Shown here: positions 1-12,057 of the stretch, piece after piece | Layout: each line of letters starts with the position of its first letter | Numbering within the stretch: position 1 is the stretch's first letter | Source of the DNA: Copromyces sp. CBS 386.78 | Lineage: Eukaryota > Ascomycota > Sordariomycetes > Sordariales > Sordariaceae | DNA length: 64,000 nt | Assembly: GCA_030685235.1 (NCBI GenBank) | Contig: MU839095.1 | Span: forward strand, 310,001-374,000 | Reading direction: 5' to 3' | Made by a program: the position numbers and the translations under genes | The notes under the pieces: model-generated | The model's input: the letters and a program-made list of their open reading frames with translations, nothing else | Told to the model about the DNA's origin: nothing | Database searches by the model: none

Positions 1-3000
1 TCGACGTCACGGCGACCGGTTACGGCTACCCCCTTGTCAAGATGTTTGCGGGGTAAGAAACCGCGAATGTGAGTGGTTGGGACTGGCGTCACTGCAATCT
101 GCAACTGGACCACACGAAGTCTGAAATGCCGTCTGAGTTGCTCCTTCTGTTGGAGCTACTGTAGGTTCAAGTTCAACATGTCTTATCTGCGAGTCTGCGC
201 AGGGATTGTCGTGACGACGGACCGTGGCTTCCTGTCTTAAGAGTTTCGCCTCCTGCCAAACAGCTCCTGCTTGTCACACTTGTCGTGTTCTGCGAGGCAG
301 TACGCACTGAATGGAAGGCACGTCCAAGTTGGGCGTTTCATAACATCACTTGGCTTTTAGGCTTTAACTTTTCTCCCTTCTTCCTTCTCTTCTACGTACC
401 TACAGTTCATCCGCCATCCTAGCTGGCTCCTTGGGGATGCAAAATGCACGTGTCAGCACAATCTGTGCATACCTACCTTAGTCCAAGCTGTGTTCCTTCC
501 TATCCATATGCGGCTTCCATTTGTCGATTCCGTCCAATGGAAGCTGCCAGAAGGTTCGTCTATCAACATGGACACTTGAAGCCACCTGGCATCTTATCAC
601 GGAGATGGGCTCCGCCCGTGTTAGTGACTTCTACATTTCAAAGATGGTGTAGTAGCCCAGTGTTTGCCATTCCCTTCGACTGCTTCCACTTCCCTCCAGG
701 TCCCAGCGTCCTTCCATAGGAAATCCGCCAAGTGGACCGGGTTGATATGTGGACAGGCTTGATCCTTCTTGCTGTACCAGCGTTACACAGAAGGGCCTCT
801 ATGCAGTATAGGATCTGACCAATTCCATGCCGCCAAGACGTGCCTTGGAGATGTCAGAGAATCCCCCTTGCCTTCACTTCGAAGACCACCACGGACCGCC
901 CACCAACACTGAGGTACATACGCCGGTAAACATCCTGCATACACCCCCTTTGTGACTAGCCAATTGGCTCTCCAGATAGGAAACCCAGGTCGTCAAAGGG
1001 ATCTAACAGATCTGGCCGACCTCGCCTACCATCAGCCGGTGAGCCTCGAGAGGTCCGAGAAGCCCGGCAAAAACCCCCCCCTCCTTGTGTACCTTCACCC
1101 ACCACATCTGCAATGAAAGACAGATTGGCGAGGCGGCCATGCTCCCAACAACCATCACAATCCGTGTTCCACCCTCACTGGTTCGTTGTGGCAAACTAAG
1201 CTATATTGCATGCAGCACACCATTACAATAGACCGCGTCCCCTCACTTTCTGACTTTGACACCCAATTCATCTTTGTAAGTTACGAATTCCGGTTGGTGT
1301 AACTCCGATATGGTCTACCCGTGGTCTCTCCAGCACACAGATTGCGAGTCTTTCGTAGCGAAGATCTTCCATTCGCATGCTCTCGGGCAGAATTCCTCAA
1401 TGCGTTATTATGGTTGGTTCATCTCAATATCTCAGGCGGCAATGACGCAGAATTGCGCATGATGATGGTTGAGACAGACGAGCCATATGCAAGATAAGCT
1501 CAACGTGAAGACCTAGATCATTAAGTGACAGCGTAGAAGCCTGTCAGAAAGTGGCGCCGAGTCAACCCCTAACACATTGACGGAATAGGAGAAAGCTCTT
1601 ACATACCTTGAGTCGAATTGTGACAGGCTGTCTTTCTGAACGTTGTTTCGTCTTCCTTGATATGTCCTCTCCGTTAGACCCCTGGCTTTTCATTGTTTCT
1701 CAACTTTGTTCACCTCTTCACGAGCCCTTGAGACCGCTGTTACCCCGCGCTATCCATAGGCCTTAGCACAATCTCTATTTGGTTGTTACCCAACGTTGCC
1801 TCTCAAAGGTTTCAGTCCGTCCCGGATAGATGCATGATTGTGAGCCGATTGACCACTGCTGGCGTAGAAGTCTCTTCGACTTCCCGCTTCTCTCGTTCGA
1901 GAAACTACCCATTCTGGCCTGCTTGGGTTTAGCATGAGCCGATGTTATTCCGTTCATTATGCACTTTCCGAATGCCCATAAAAAGGAGTAAAATAAGAGA
2001 CAGAAGAAAGAGAGAGAGGAAGAGGACACTCCTCGATAGCTCCAGCTGAAGCGTGATGAAGCCTGGCAAATGCCGTTCTCTTACCTCGGATGATCTGAAC
2101 TATGTATGTCAGGTAATCAAACCACACATGTGGACCGTGAATGTTTACATGATGTTGTCTCAACCGTACACTGGCAAGATTGTCCAAAGGCAAGATCTGA
2201 TAAGAGGAGTGGAAGGTGCGGATGCCGGAACTCCTAAGACATCACTAGTAACCATGACCGCTTGATGTAACGGTCCCTTTGTGCTTCATGGGAGGTCGTC
2301 CATTCTCTTCTATATACGAATACCTATAATGAGAGAACTGTTTGGAAAGACACCCGACCACTTGGAGACAAGTGAACTAAAACAAACGGCAAATCGTCAT
2401 TGGGGTTTCCACAAATAGGGGCCGTCAGACATAAGTCCTTGGTTGACTCTTACCGCATAGTGGATGTTCTTTGATGCCACTTATGGCGAAAGAGCCGATA
2501 CAAATGGAGTTGATGTGCGAAAGAGAGGGAGAAAGGAAGATACGGGAAGTTCTGAAGCGCTATGTACAACATCGTCCCAAGGTCCATTTCAACACTTCCT
2601 ATTAAGACTTATGCACCCCAAACGCCCATGCTTCTGCTTCCTCAGGTCTCCGATCAAGTTACTTCATCCATATACCTGCATGTTCTCGAACTCATTGATT
2701 CAACCGCTACCCAGATCCAAATCTAGAACTAACTAGTCTAAGCAAAATATTAGCAGCAGTCAACTAACCACTGAGTCCACACGCTCCCGGTGGGTGTCGT
2801 ATGGCTCACAGGGTACATGGTATGGACAGGTGCAACACTCTCCTACTAACGTACATCCCTTTATGGAGCATGGCATCGGTGTTCTTTTCTCCAGTCGCCT
2901 GCCCGTCAAGGAGTCTGTAGTCCAAGTCTAGTGTCCGAGACACATGCACTTGATGAGATTGTATATAGGTAGGTAAGTGGGAAAGGGGAGAGTAGCTGGG

Positions 3001-3933
3001 TAGCTAACTACCTTACCTACATCCATGTCATAATAAGTTCCTGTTCTGGACTGGCGGACATTTTCTCCGGTGAGACTGACGGAACGGTGGGAAGGCGCGG
3101 GAAGGTGTGAAAGCGGACAGAGGCCAATAAATGGGTTTCTTCAGCAGCTAGCAGGGATTGTTTGGAGGCGCGATGGCGCGGTGATTTGAAGTATATTTTG
3201 TCTGGCTGGCTGGGGCTTGGGAACATAAATATACACTTGTTTATGTCGTTGAAGCTATATGGTGTGTCAATCTTTCAGTGGTAATCAACTGGTTTTGTTC
3301 TTGTCTCGGGTACATGAGTTTGGTCGGATGTGATGGTGATGAGGATGGTGGTGACGATGGTAAGGGTGAGGGGTATGCGCCTGCCTTTAATTGCTCACTT
3401 ATTCATGATGATTTTGTGAACGTAGGAAAAGATGGAAGGAGCCATGCTCCAGAAGGGGTGTCTAGCCAGTGGATGCCTAATCAGCTTTTCAACATCTAAA
3501 CCCAAACGTTCGCACTTGCCTTCCGAGCCATAGTCACTCGACAGTAACCCAGCCTTCGAAATCCCAACGCAACATGTTTCTATCGGTACGTTTGGGCTCC
3601 GAGATACTCTCCACTATTCCTCAAACACTTAGTTTTTGGGAGCGAAGAAAAAGGGGTCCGAAAGCCACTACAAAGACGGTAACAATTCTCCACCGTGGAT
3701 TTATCACGTAAAGCATCCATGAAATGAAAACGATGTCAAACTGGCACAGTCAGCTGTGGGAATAAGGAGTGTGAATTCCAATAAGAGAACACTGGTAAAA
3801 GGTTTCAACATCAGAAAAGTTATCACATGCACAGGGACATGCCGGAAGAAAGAAAGAAAGAAAAGAGGTAGATGTTGTAGTCGTCAATTCCAATCCTTTT
3901 CGCTGAATGTGTATCCCCGACAGTATAGAACCC
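1..3933. other. gene-poor stretch, no gene recognised
   Basis: No open frame here exceeds about 100 codons, none resembles a known family, and none shows the third-position GC bias seen in the real genes of this window. The composition is balanced, not RIP-like. TAGGTAGGTAAG (around 2966) and ACTACCTTACCTAC (around 3008) are short motifs of the kind common in Sordariales intergenic DNA. The stretch may hold UTRs of a gene beyond the left edge or non-coding RNAs, but nothing in it can be supported. Confidence 0.5.
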
Positions 3934-4130
3934 TTTAACTTGCGTCGCCAATACCTTCGCTGATCCAAGCCATGCAATAATTCCATCCCTTCGCCGTCCT
4001 AGATTAGGCAACACGGGGCCGTTTGGCTTGCGTCAACAATATCTTCGCTGTTCCAAACATAACTCAATGGCAACACGGGGCCATTTAACTCCCGTCACAA
4101 AGATCTTCCGTGTTCCAACCATGCCACGTT
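3934..4130. repeat. three diverged tandem repeat units
   Basis: Three related segments begin at about 3934, 4022 and 4084. Each opens with TTTAACTTGCGTC or a close variant, followed by CTTCGCTGATCCAA-like and CATGCC-like words. AGGCAACACGGGGCC and TGGCAACACGGGGCC separate the units. The spacing is unequal (88 and 62 bp) and the units are clearly diverged. They lie in the 3' flank of the BTB gene. Function unknown. Confidence 0.55.
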
Positions 4131-4344
4131 TCCCATCCCTTCGCAAAGGGCCAGCGGACTTGGACAAAACAAAAACATCCTCAGTCCTCCGATGAAGTAT
4201 CAACCTCCTTTCTCCAACCAACACCGCAAACTCCAATGACTCCGACCCTGCAAATCAAATCAAATCGATGTAGCGAAGTATCCCCCCTTAACTCAGCAAA
4301 CGAGTTGTGATGCTCCTCATCACCGCAGCACAGCTGCTGATTGA

Positions 4345-6770
4345 TCACAAATTCCATGTGTCCTCAGCCCACTTAAACCCCTCGGGCCACTCAAGCCCCT
4401 GGGGCTCCCAAATGAATTCCTCCTCCCACAACAACTCCATTAGTCTCATCTGCTCCCACTTCGGCTGTTCGTCGTTTCTAAACTTCCTGCTCAACATGAG
4501 GCGATTGTGAATAGCGAGCGCCAACCGCCAAACCGCCTCCCGCAAAGGCCCCGCCTCCTCCGTCCAGAACTTGCTCGGCTTGTACTCGTGGAAGTCCCAA
4601 AGGGCCTGCAGGGCGATGCGAAAGGGTTTGTAAAGGTTTTCTAGCTCGTCGTCGTCTCTGACGAAGGTGGGCGTGAGAAGGTCCCATTCCGAGGAAGGAA
4701 TTCCGTCTTCATTTGCTTCGTCGACGAGGTCTTGCATGAGGTCGTCGAGGTCGGCGAAGAAGGTCTTGACACCTTGGATGGCTTCCTGGAGGTTGGCGAG
4801 CGCGACGGAGCGCAGTAGGGGGAAGTCGACTTCGATGCTGGCGAGATAGGCCAGGACGTTATTTAGGATGGTTCCGCCGTTGAGGGGGCGGTAGGGGGAG
4901 GGGACGAAGGTCTCCCCCTCCATGGTACTCTTGTCGTAGATGAATGCCAGGACGTTGGCCATCCGCTCGGGAGTCGTATTAGGATACACGCAGCGGGTAA
5001 AGTTGCCGTCCTGATGAGCATGTTAGCATTTCACGTAAGGGAGGAAGAAGACAAAGGGACGAGCTAATGAAATTCCGTGGATAGAGCAAAATACTTACTG
5101 GAATTACTTTGGACAGCTTTTTCAAAACGCTTTGCTCTCGGGCGAGCATCTGGCGATGAACGAAGAACTTCCCATCTCCGCACTCGATCATGACGTCCCA
5201 ATCCTTGGGGTCGTGCCACAAGCTATTATCAGTCGAAGTTAGTAAACCGAAGTTTGATGAGAAGCATATGTATCTGGCAGCCAAGAGACATGGATGGGGA
5301 AACATACTCGATCTCTTTACGATCGTGTTGCTTGATATATTCAGCAATCCTCTTCTGTTGGTCGATGGCTTTCGGGCATAACCCCTCCGCTTTGGGCCAT
5401 TGCTCGGGGTCGAGAGGGCGGCAACGATCCGGGCGCCCGTAGTGCAAGAGGAAACGCATTGTTGGTAAGAAGCCTTTGTGCCGAGGTTGAAAATTAGGTT
5501 CGTGGTGGTTGTATTGAGGATTATTGGCAAAGCAGGGTGCAAAGCTGGTCGACGGTAGCTGGCCAAGCTGATAGAGAGCTGTGGGTGTGGGAGACTGGTT
5601 GTGGAAAGGATGTGAAGGGTTTTCGAACCCAGGGAAAGTTGTGCTTCGTTGTCTTGGTCCTATGGTAGCAGGAGAACGCCAATTTTGGCCTCCCCAACCT
5701 GCGGCCTTCGGCTTGGTTGGGGCATTCAGTATGCATGGTGATGCTTCAACCGGGCTTCGTCCGCGGCGCTGTTCGGCGTACAATTTCTTTCCTTGGTTTT
5801 GTTCACCGAGAGCTGCATTTATGCATGCGTTCTTGCTGCGTGCGCTTTCCTTGGTAAGTCCGCCACCTTGAGGCGCCGTGGGACCTCGCTCGGTTGTGGC
5901 AGCACTTTTCTTCTCCGGTTCCTGACTCTTCTTGGATGCCTTTTGGTGTTGAGGAATGTGTTGTGCCTTGATGGTCGAATCTGACGCCGGAAAGCTCGCG
6001 TCTGGAGTGGCATTTTCTTTTTTCTTTTTCTTCTTCGGAATTTTCTTCTGACTCTTCAGCGGGCTCTTCTCCGGACTCTTCTCTGTACCCTTCTGCGGAT
6101 TCTTCTTCGTACCCTTCTGCGGATCCTTCTCAGTACTCTTTTGATGACCTTGCTCGGAACTTTTCTGAGGCTTCTTCTCAGGATTTTTCTGCGGATTTTT
6201 CTGCGGATTTTTCTGCGGATCCTTCTCGGGATCCTTCTCGGGATTTTTCTTCGGACTCTTCGCCGAAATTTTGTTGGGATTCTTCTCAGGACTTTTCTGA
6301 GGACCTTTCCCTAGCTCTTTCTGCACAGTGATCTCCCCTTCTGTCTTCTTCGGACCCGCCTGCGGTCCTTGATGCTCCTTCTTCTTGGCCACCAAGGTGG
6401 TTGTCCTTTTACCCGTCACAGCTTGGGCGTAAGATGTTGGGGCCAGCTTCGGTTGAGCCACAGGCTGCGCAAGCTGCGGGAACTCGTTTCGTGACGGAGC
6501 GGTCGTAGAATTCGTATGCAGAGCGAAGTTAAGATGCTCTGCCTGCTTGAAATTAGATACTGCTGGTGGGGGCTGCTGCACAGTTGGCTTAGCAGGGACG
6601 AATGTGGCCGCCAAAGGTTTGAGAGGAACTTCGGTCTTCGGGGCTGGAGTCGGAGTTGGAGTTGGAGTCGACGTCGGCTTGACCTTGACTTGTGCGCCCA
6701 GTTTCCCGCGGAGAGCACTTGCATATGACAGCGGCTGAAACCGCGGTGTTTGGCTCTTCTTATCCATCAT
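4345..6770 (-). CDS. BTB/POZ domain protein with Lys/Pro-rich repeat region
   Basis: Three exons, complement(join(4345..5010, 5099..5222, 5308..6770)), encode about 750 residues. The donors are GTATGT and GTAAGT and the phases agree. The start is the first of two adjacent ATGs at 6770; the frame is open further upstream but only from a GTG. Residues about 1-150 are Pro/Thr/Gln-rich. Residues about 153-242 form a period-4 repeat of the type (N/D/S)P(E/Q)K. A BTB/POZ fold begins near residue 494 (DVMIECGDGKFFVHRQML) and continues into exon 3 (DGNFTRC, then LAFIYDK). The C-terminal part is helical and acidic. Fungal BTB proteins of this layout are numerous and mostly uncharacterised; Cullin-3 adaptor or dimerisation roles are family possibilities only. 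The BTB assignment is good, the function unknown. Confidence 0.8.
6040..6312 (-). repeat. coding 12-bp minisatellite in the BTB gene
   Basis: On the plus strand a 12-bp word of the form GGATTTTTCTGC recurs, perfectly around 6180-6220 and degenerately on both sides. In the minus-strand reading frame it encodes about 20 units of the tetrapeptide x-P-(E/Q)-K. The units keep the reading frame, so copy-number change would lengthen or shorten a basic linker without frameshift. Confidence 0.75.
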
Positions 6771-7774
6771 CGACGATATTGACCTGCGGGTGGTCGGTTT
6801 TGACTGGAGTTGAGTTCGAGGTAGCCACCAGATGTTGCACCGCGGGAAATACGAATGTGTGGCCACAGACGGTTGGTGCTAAGGGTCGCAAAGAAAGTGC
6901 GGGAAAAGAAGTAGCCAGCTGGGCGTAGCGAGTTCGAAAGTAGGGCGAAGGTCGGGTGAGCGAAGGGTGAGTGAAGGGCGAGGGCGCCAACCGGAAAGTG
7001 ATCCAAAGGCGCGCGTAGTTGTTTAATTCCCTAGAACCAACAGCCAACTTTAAATCGAAAGCTTAAATTTTCAATGGGCAAAAACAATGTACTCGTCATC
7101 TCCCTTGTAGAAATAAGGTTTTGCGGAAAGAACGCGGAAAGTGATCGTGGGTTGCCGCTAGATCTCGTCGTCGCGAACAAGCTTCCTTCGGACGAAAAAT
7201 AGATGCAGCCCCTGGCGCGAGGCGACAGTCAGTGTTTGGCACTGTCCGCGATCAGTTCGAGTTCGAGGGGCATAGAAAGAGATCGCACAAATGCCATACC
7301 AGGAGGTATAATTCCTCGTTTCGTCTGATGTCGTTGGCACATTCAACCTGCCATCGTCTCCCTCGCTGCAGACATATGAGCATATTCCATCAGTTTTTGT
7401 CATCGTCATCCAGCCAGACGTTGGCAGGCAGTTCGTCCTTGACCAGACTGTCACGACAGCTGAGATGCTCCGAAAATGGAAGTGAAATTAACGGCGTCGT
7501 GGTGAAGTGTCAGGGAGGCGCAATATATTTCAGCATAGGGTGCACTCGAGGATCACGATTCAGGATGGTAGGCGAAGTAGCTGGTGAATTTTGGTCGAAA
7601 TCATGACAATGGCACCTTCCACTCATTTTCATTAGTCTAGACAACCCGCTATCAAGTAATGTGAATGAGAAATTGGGGGTTCAAAAGCAACGCTAAATTG
7701 TATCATGAGGTATGGAACAAAAGAAACTAGTACGCAACATAGAAGGCTTCCCAACCGACCACATCAATTATGTA
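6771..7774. other. intergenic: PXR1 3' flank and BTB gene promoter
   Basis: About 1 kb between two minus-strand genes. Small open frames on both strands lack coding bias and homology. It presumably holds the PXR1 3' UTR and the BTB gene 5' region; no specific site is recognised. Confidence 0.5.
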
Positions 7775-8990
7775 CTATGACTTGATCATGAAAATCTGCA
7801 CACATAACCAAGTTAGTTGGTGACACTCAAAAGAACGCGGAAATTTCGGCCGAGTTGTCAAGTACTGACCTGGTTGAGAGCTGCGCTGTCAGCGAAAGCC
7901 ATCTTTTTCTGCGCAATGAACCTTGACCTGGCCAAGAACCGTGTTGAGGACGTAATAGTAGGAGTAGATGTGCCGCTGCTCGTCGCCGTCTCAGTGTCGT
8001 CTTTCCTCCTCTTCTTGTCTTTCGATTTGCTGTCTTCACTGTCTGTGGCAGAGTCTGATGACTCCTTCTCCTTGCGCTTCTTCTCTTTCTTCTCCTTCTT
8101 CTTTTCCTTCTTCTCCTTCTTTTCCCTCTTCTTGTCCTTCTTCGACTTCTTAGTCTCCGTAGCGGACGATTCTACGTCATCTTCATCGTCGGAGTCGCTC
8201 GAGCTCTTCTTACTCTTCTTCTTCTTCTCCTTCTTCTCCTTCTTTTCCTTCTTTTCCTTCTTGTCCTTCTTCTCCTTCTTCTTTAACCTGGACGACTCGC
8301 TCTCTGTTTCAGCTTCGGTGTCGGTCTTGCGCTTTTTCGATTTCTTGTCCTTCTTTTCCTCCTTCTCGTCTTCGTCGTCGCTGTCCGCCTTCCTCTTCTT
8401 GGATTTGTTCTCTGTGGGCTCGGCGCTGTTGGTGTCTTCGGAGGGTTGTTGGTTGGCAGAATCGCTTTGTGGTACGCCGTCCTCTTCCGTCACCTTTTCC
8501 TTGACCACGTCACCAACCAACCAGCCACCCCTGACAAAGCGGATCGTTCCAATCTTTTGTTCCAAGTAGTGGTTGCGGAGGTGGTTTTCGCGCTTCTGCT
8601 TCTCGGCTTCCAAAACATCCTCGGCCTTGCCATTCAGTCGTCCAAGCAGATGTTGGAAATCGAAGAGACCGGTGCACTCGTCGCCATTGTTGCGTTTCGC
8701 GCCGAGGCCGAGATTGTCGTCCTTGAGCGTGACCTTGATATGTGTCGAGCTGGCTTCCGTGTGATGTACGGCATGCGCGGCATCTTTGGCGCCCAGGAAA
8801 TCGCCGGGCTGCCAGCCTTGGGCGCGAAGGATCTTTTGGCCGAAAGTGGTTTCGTTACGCGACCATTTCGTGTTGTTGGGGTCTGTTCCCAGCTTCCGCT
8901 TGCTATTGAAGTCTTGCGATTAGCACGTTGTAAACAAAGAGAGCACAGCCATCCAATATGCGCTCACTTCTTGGCAGCGGCGAGACCCAT
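7775..8990 (-). CDS. PXR1: PXR1/GNO1 G-patch ribosome-biogenesis factor (PINX1 homologue)
   Basis: Three exons, complement(join(7775..7795, 7870..8902, 8968..8990)), give 358 residues. The N-terminus MGLAAAK and the motif DPNNTKWSRN are hallmarks of the PXR1/PINX1 family. The G-patch follows (about residues 25-80: FGQKILRAQGWQPGDFLG, then DDNLGLGAK). The C-terminal half has very long KKEK/KKSK tracts mixed with acidic Ser-rich stretches, and the protein ends with ALNQ-IFMIKS, encoded by a last coding exon of only 21 nt. Yeast Pxr1/Gno1 works in the nucleolus in rRNA and snoRNA processing, activates the helicase Prp43 through its G-patch and can inhibit telomerase. The long lysine tracts fit nucleolar localisation. 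The promoter is shared divergently with the gene starting at 9413. Confidence 0.93.
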
Positions 8991-9412
8991 GATTGCTTGA
9001 CGTCGTTGACGAGGTTCTCAGCTTGTGTGCTGAGTCGTCAAAGGTCAATGGGCTGGGTGTACAACTGAACTTTCGAAATTTCGGAACGCCCTGTCTGTGC
9101 TGCTGCATTCAATTTTTGGCGGGCCTGTGATCCCGTTCAAGATCTGCCAGCTTTCACCGCCCTCATGTTCCAGACAGTCCTTGGACTGTGGTTCATCGCT
9201 GCAGGGAAGGTGCTTGGATCAAAATGTGGAGAATTGCACCTGCCTGCCGCCTTCCAGCACATCAATCATCGTGAATTCTGGACGAACTTCTCTTCATCTG
9301 ACATTCTCGCAACCTCCATCTTCAAGTTACCTTGTCCATCATAATCTACTGTCAGAGTGCGCAGTAGAATTCATTCCCATTCTACGTTCAAGCACAACGT
9401 CCTTGCCCAATC
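8991..9412. promoter_or_regulatory. divergent promoter region PXR1 / coiled-coil gene
   Basis: 422 bp separate two divergent start codons, so both promoters must lie here. No TATA element or named operator stands out. Confidence 0.45.
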
Positions 9413-10256
9413 ATGGCACCCCCAGCGAGCACTGCCAGGTCCAGGGCCAGAAAGTCGACTGGCACCGTACTTGACGATTCCGGTTCTGATGATGACTTAC
9501 AAGCCTACAGCCTGCGACTCCAGGAAGCCAGCGCTGCTAGGGCACGTCTCAAGAAGGTATGACCATCAATCAAAAGCGAAGACAAAACTCAAACATTATT
9601 CCCGGTGAGCGAAAACACTCATCTATCAAAAATCTCGATTTCCTTGAATTCTAGGCAAGAGAAGAGCGCGACAAGAAACGCAAGGCCCTACTCTCAGCCT
9701 ACCAGGGCGCACTCTCGTCGATCCAAGACCGTATCAAAAAGTCGGTTTCCAAGTATCACGACCTTCAGTAAGTTCCGGAACGTACCCGGCCGTCAGTCCT
9801 TTCGGACAATGTCCTTCTTTCAGTGCCACTTGGGAGGATATCGACATCTCCCTTGGCCCCTGTTTTTCTGACTGTACCCCATGATATACTTGCAGCTCAG
9901 TCGTGCACATCTCCCGTCTTCTTCGTCTCAAGAAAGCAGTAGAAGCCCGCGACCAAAAGCTCACTGCCATTGCCAAGAAGATGGCCGACGTGCAGCGCAT
10001 CATGAGCAACCATAGTGTTCAGCTCTCCGCCTTGTACGAGGGTCGTCGCAAGGATTTGGCTGCCATGCTACTCCAGCCCAAGCCCAAGAAGCATGGGGAG
10101 GATGGTGCTGCTGATGCTGCCGGGTTGACGCAGTCGTCGGGCCAGGAGGATGCGCAGGGATCTGCCGTCGCAAAGAAAGCCTCGTCAAAGCCGGCTGCTG
10201 CTGTGGTGAAGGTTGGTGTCAAGGACAAGTGGAGAGCTGCTAATGCTTTGTGCTGA
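9413..10256 (+). CDS. small coiled-coil protein of unknown function
   Basis: Three exons, join(9413..9556, 9655..9767, 9896..10256), encode about 205 residues. Donors (GTATGA, GTAAGT) and acceptors (CTAG, GCAG) keep the frame. The N-terminus is Ser/Thr/Arg-rich with an acidic DDSGSDDD patch. Residues about 29-125 form a nearly continuous amphipathic helix rich in Lys, Arg, Glu and Ala (QEASAARARLKKAREERDKK and on), typical of a coiled coil. The C-terminal 60 residues are Ala/Ser-rich and probably disordered, ending KDKWRAANALC. No family was recognised; the size and helical layout would suit a subunit of a structural complex, but that is only a guess. Confidence 0.75.
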
Positions 10257-10734
10257 ATTCGTTGATGGTGCTATGATGGATGTCTGTACTTTGACTTGGT
10301 GGTCGCATTTGAGGTTTGGTGTTTGACCGTATGTCTTCGGGCGGTGATATCGCAGGCTCTGGATCGGGAGGTGAGAAGAAGAACAGAGTGAGGACTGTAA
10401 AGGTCAGTGAGCCAGAACACTGCTCCACCACCTGACTGAACTGGTAAATGGCCAATATCCCGGCGGCGAGTATAGAGAAGCGAGAAGGACCAAACTGTTA
10501 AACACTCAACAATGGAGATTCAAACCAGAATCTCTCCCTTTCCCTTTCTATGTTGTAGTTGTACAAATGAAAATGCCGTAGTATGATTTTATGCCTGAGA
10601 ACGCCGCCTCCGGTGCTGCCGCAGCACGGTTGTGGTTGTAGTAGTATTATACATGGATATTGTGTTTTGGACTCATCATGTCGTCGGTCATTACTGCTTC
10701 TGCTGCTGCCGCTGATGCTGATCGTTCGAAGATC
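10257..10734. other. convergent 3' flanks
   Basis: 478 bp between two genes that end towards each other. It should hold both 3' UTRs and polyadenylation sites; nothing else is seen. Confidence 0.5.
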
Positions 10735-11164
10735 TTAGACCTTGAAGCCGAAACCAGCCATGCAGGCGCGGTACTGGTCTATCGTCGACACGCAGTCCTT
10801 CTGGGGGTCATCGGACTTGGAGAAAAGCATGCAGTCATCGCGCTTGGCCTTCTCATCCTTGCACACGCAGCAGGGCTGTTGTAATTTTAGTATCGCGTAT
10901 TCCATACGTCGTTCTGTTTACAGCTATTGGTGAGCTGGTTCATCGGGGGTTCGGCGCACCTTGGGCTTTGCGGGAGCATCGGTGGAAGGAGTCGCTTGCG
11001 CCGGAGCGGCGGCAAGGGAGGCGGCGGCAGCTGTAGTAAACAAGCGCATTTGATGGTTAGTCACCGTAGACAGCGAAGAGAGCGCTTTATACCGGAACAG
11101 TCCGTCCGTTGGTTGTACAAAGATACTTACGAAGGGCGGTAATGGAAGAAGCTTGGGAACCCAT
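10735..11164 (-). CDS. COX17: COX17 mitochondrial copper chaperone
   Basis: Three exons, complement(join(10735..10875, 10960..11030, 11131..11164)), encode 81 residues. The C-terminal half carries the copper-binding KPCCVC motif and a twin CX9C helical hairpin: the Cys ending CCVC is followed after nine residues by the Cys of DDCML, and CVSTIDQYRAC is the second CX9C. The protein ends in the family's MAGFGFKV. COX17 resides in the mitochondrial intermembrane space, is imported through the Mia40 relay and passes Cu(I) to Sco1 and Cox11 for cytochrome c oxidase assembly. The N-terminal 35 residues are Ala/Pro/Ser-rich, as in other filamentous fungi. The assignment is secure. Confidence 0.95.
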
Positions 11165-11740
11165 GGCGAAGAATATGCTGCAATACTGAAGGGAACAAGT
11201 AAAAGAATAGGAAGCAAGGAGTTGTTGCGCAAAACGTCAACTTCGTCTTTTCGAAATATTTCAACGGTGCCAATTGATTTGTCAATGTTGCAATCCATCC
11301 AGTTCCACAGCCGACTTTCCGGTGCTCGCTCTAGCGCAGCATGGGTACGTACCTGATGCGCCAAGCCGGCTGGCGTCAGCAGATCCACAAGTCACCTGAC
11401 CACCCCAATCGTCACCAGTCCCGGCGTTGGGGAGAAAGGAGAACACAAGAAGGAAGGCTTGATAGGTAAGACCGTGTTTTATAGGTACCCATGACCTTCT
11501 GGATTTAGAATCTCACTCGGGCAAGTGTTGGTAGGATATCGGTGCTATTCAGTTCACATATAACCATGGTTAAGTACTGGTCACAGTCACAGCCGCTCTA
11601 TCTCATCCTATCCCTTCATACCTGCCACAGCCAGCCAGCCAGCCGCACCATCCGATGTCAATCCCTCACGGCATTGACCATATAAGGTCTCCGTCCTGCC
11701 TTCTCTTCCAACACCACCAGCCAACGACCAGTTCGATCCT

Positions 11741-11836
11741 GGTCAGGTAGCGCAGTCAGTAGTACCGCTGCCGACAGCTCTGCATCTTTCGCCGTGGCTC
11801 CGTCCGGTTTCGGGTTCGATTCTCGGCCGGGGCAGA
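11741..11836 (+). other. tRNA-like sequence, possibly a degenerate tRNA gene
   Basis: The stretch has an A-box-like word (TAGCGCAGTCAGTAG, at 11748) and, about 60 bp on, a canonical B-box/T-arm (GGGTTCGATTC). The T-stem can pair (TCGGG with CTCGG), the segment ends CCGGGGCA like an acceptor 3' strand, and a TTTT run follows. The upstream heptamer GGTCAGG pairs poorly with CCGGGGC, and the GG of the D-loop is missing. A functional tRNA is therefore unlikely unless the 5' end is misplaced; a decayed tRNA copy or tRNA-derived element fits better. Confidence 0.3.
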
Positions 11837-12057
11837 TCATGAGGTTCCTTTTCATTAAGGAATAATAGCCGACAGCGTGCATCCATGACACCGCGGAATT
11901 TGTATACTGCCGCGCCGGCCTCTACTGCGCCAGTTAAGTTGAACAAGCAATTGGTTGTTCCATTTGTTGGCATCTCCTTTTTTTTCGAAGTTTTTTTCTC
12001 GTTCTTTTGTTAATGGTTCAGGGAGGGTTTTGAAAACGGGTACGAGATCGATCGTAT

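Noticed and set aside
6771..6866. N-terminal extension of the BTB protein
   Set aside because: The extension starts at GTG; the first ATG in frame is 6770.
7817..8569. 250-codon plus-strand frame rich in Phe/Ser (looks membrane-like)
   Set aside because: It is the complement of the Lys/Glu tracts of PXR1, not a membrane protein.
8446..9000. 184-codon plus-strand open frame
   Set aside because: Antisense shadow of PXR1, whose G-patch and splice sites are clear on the other strand.
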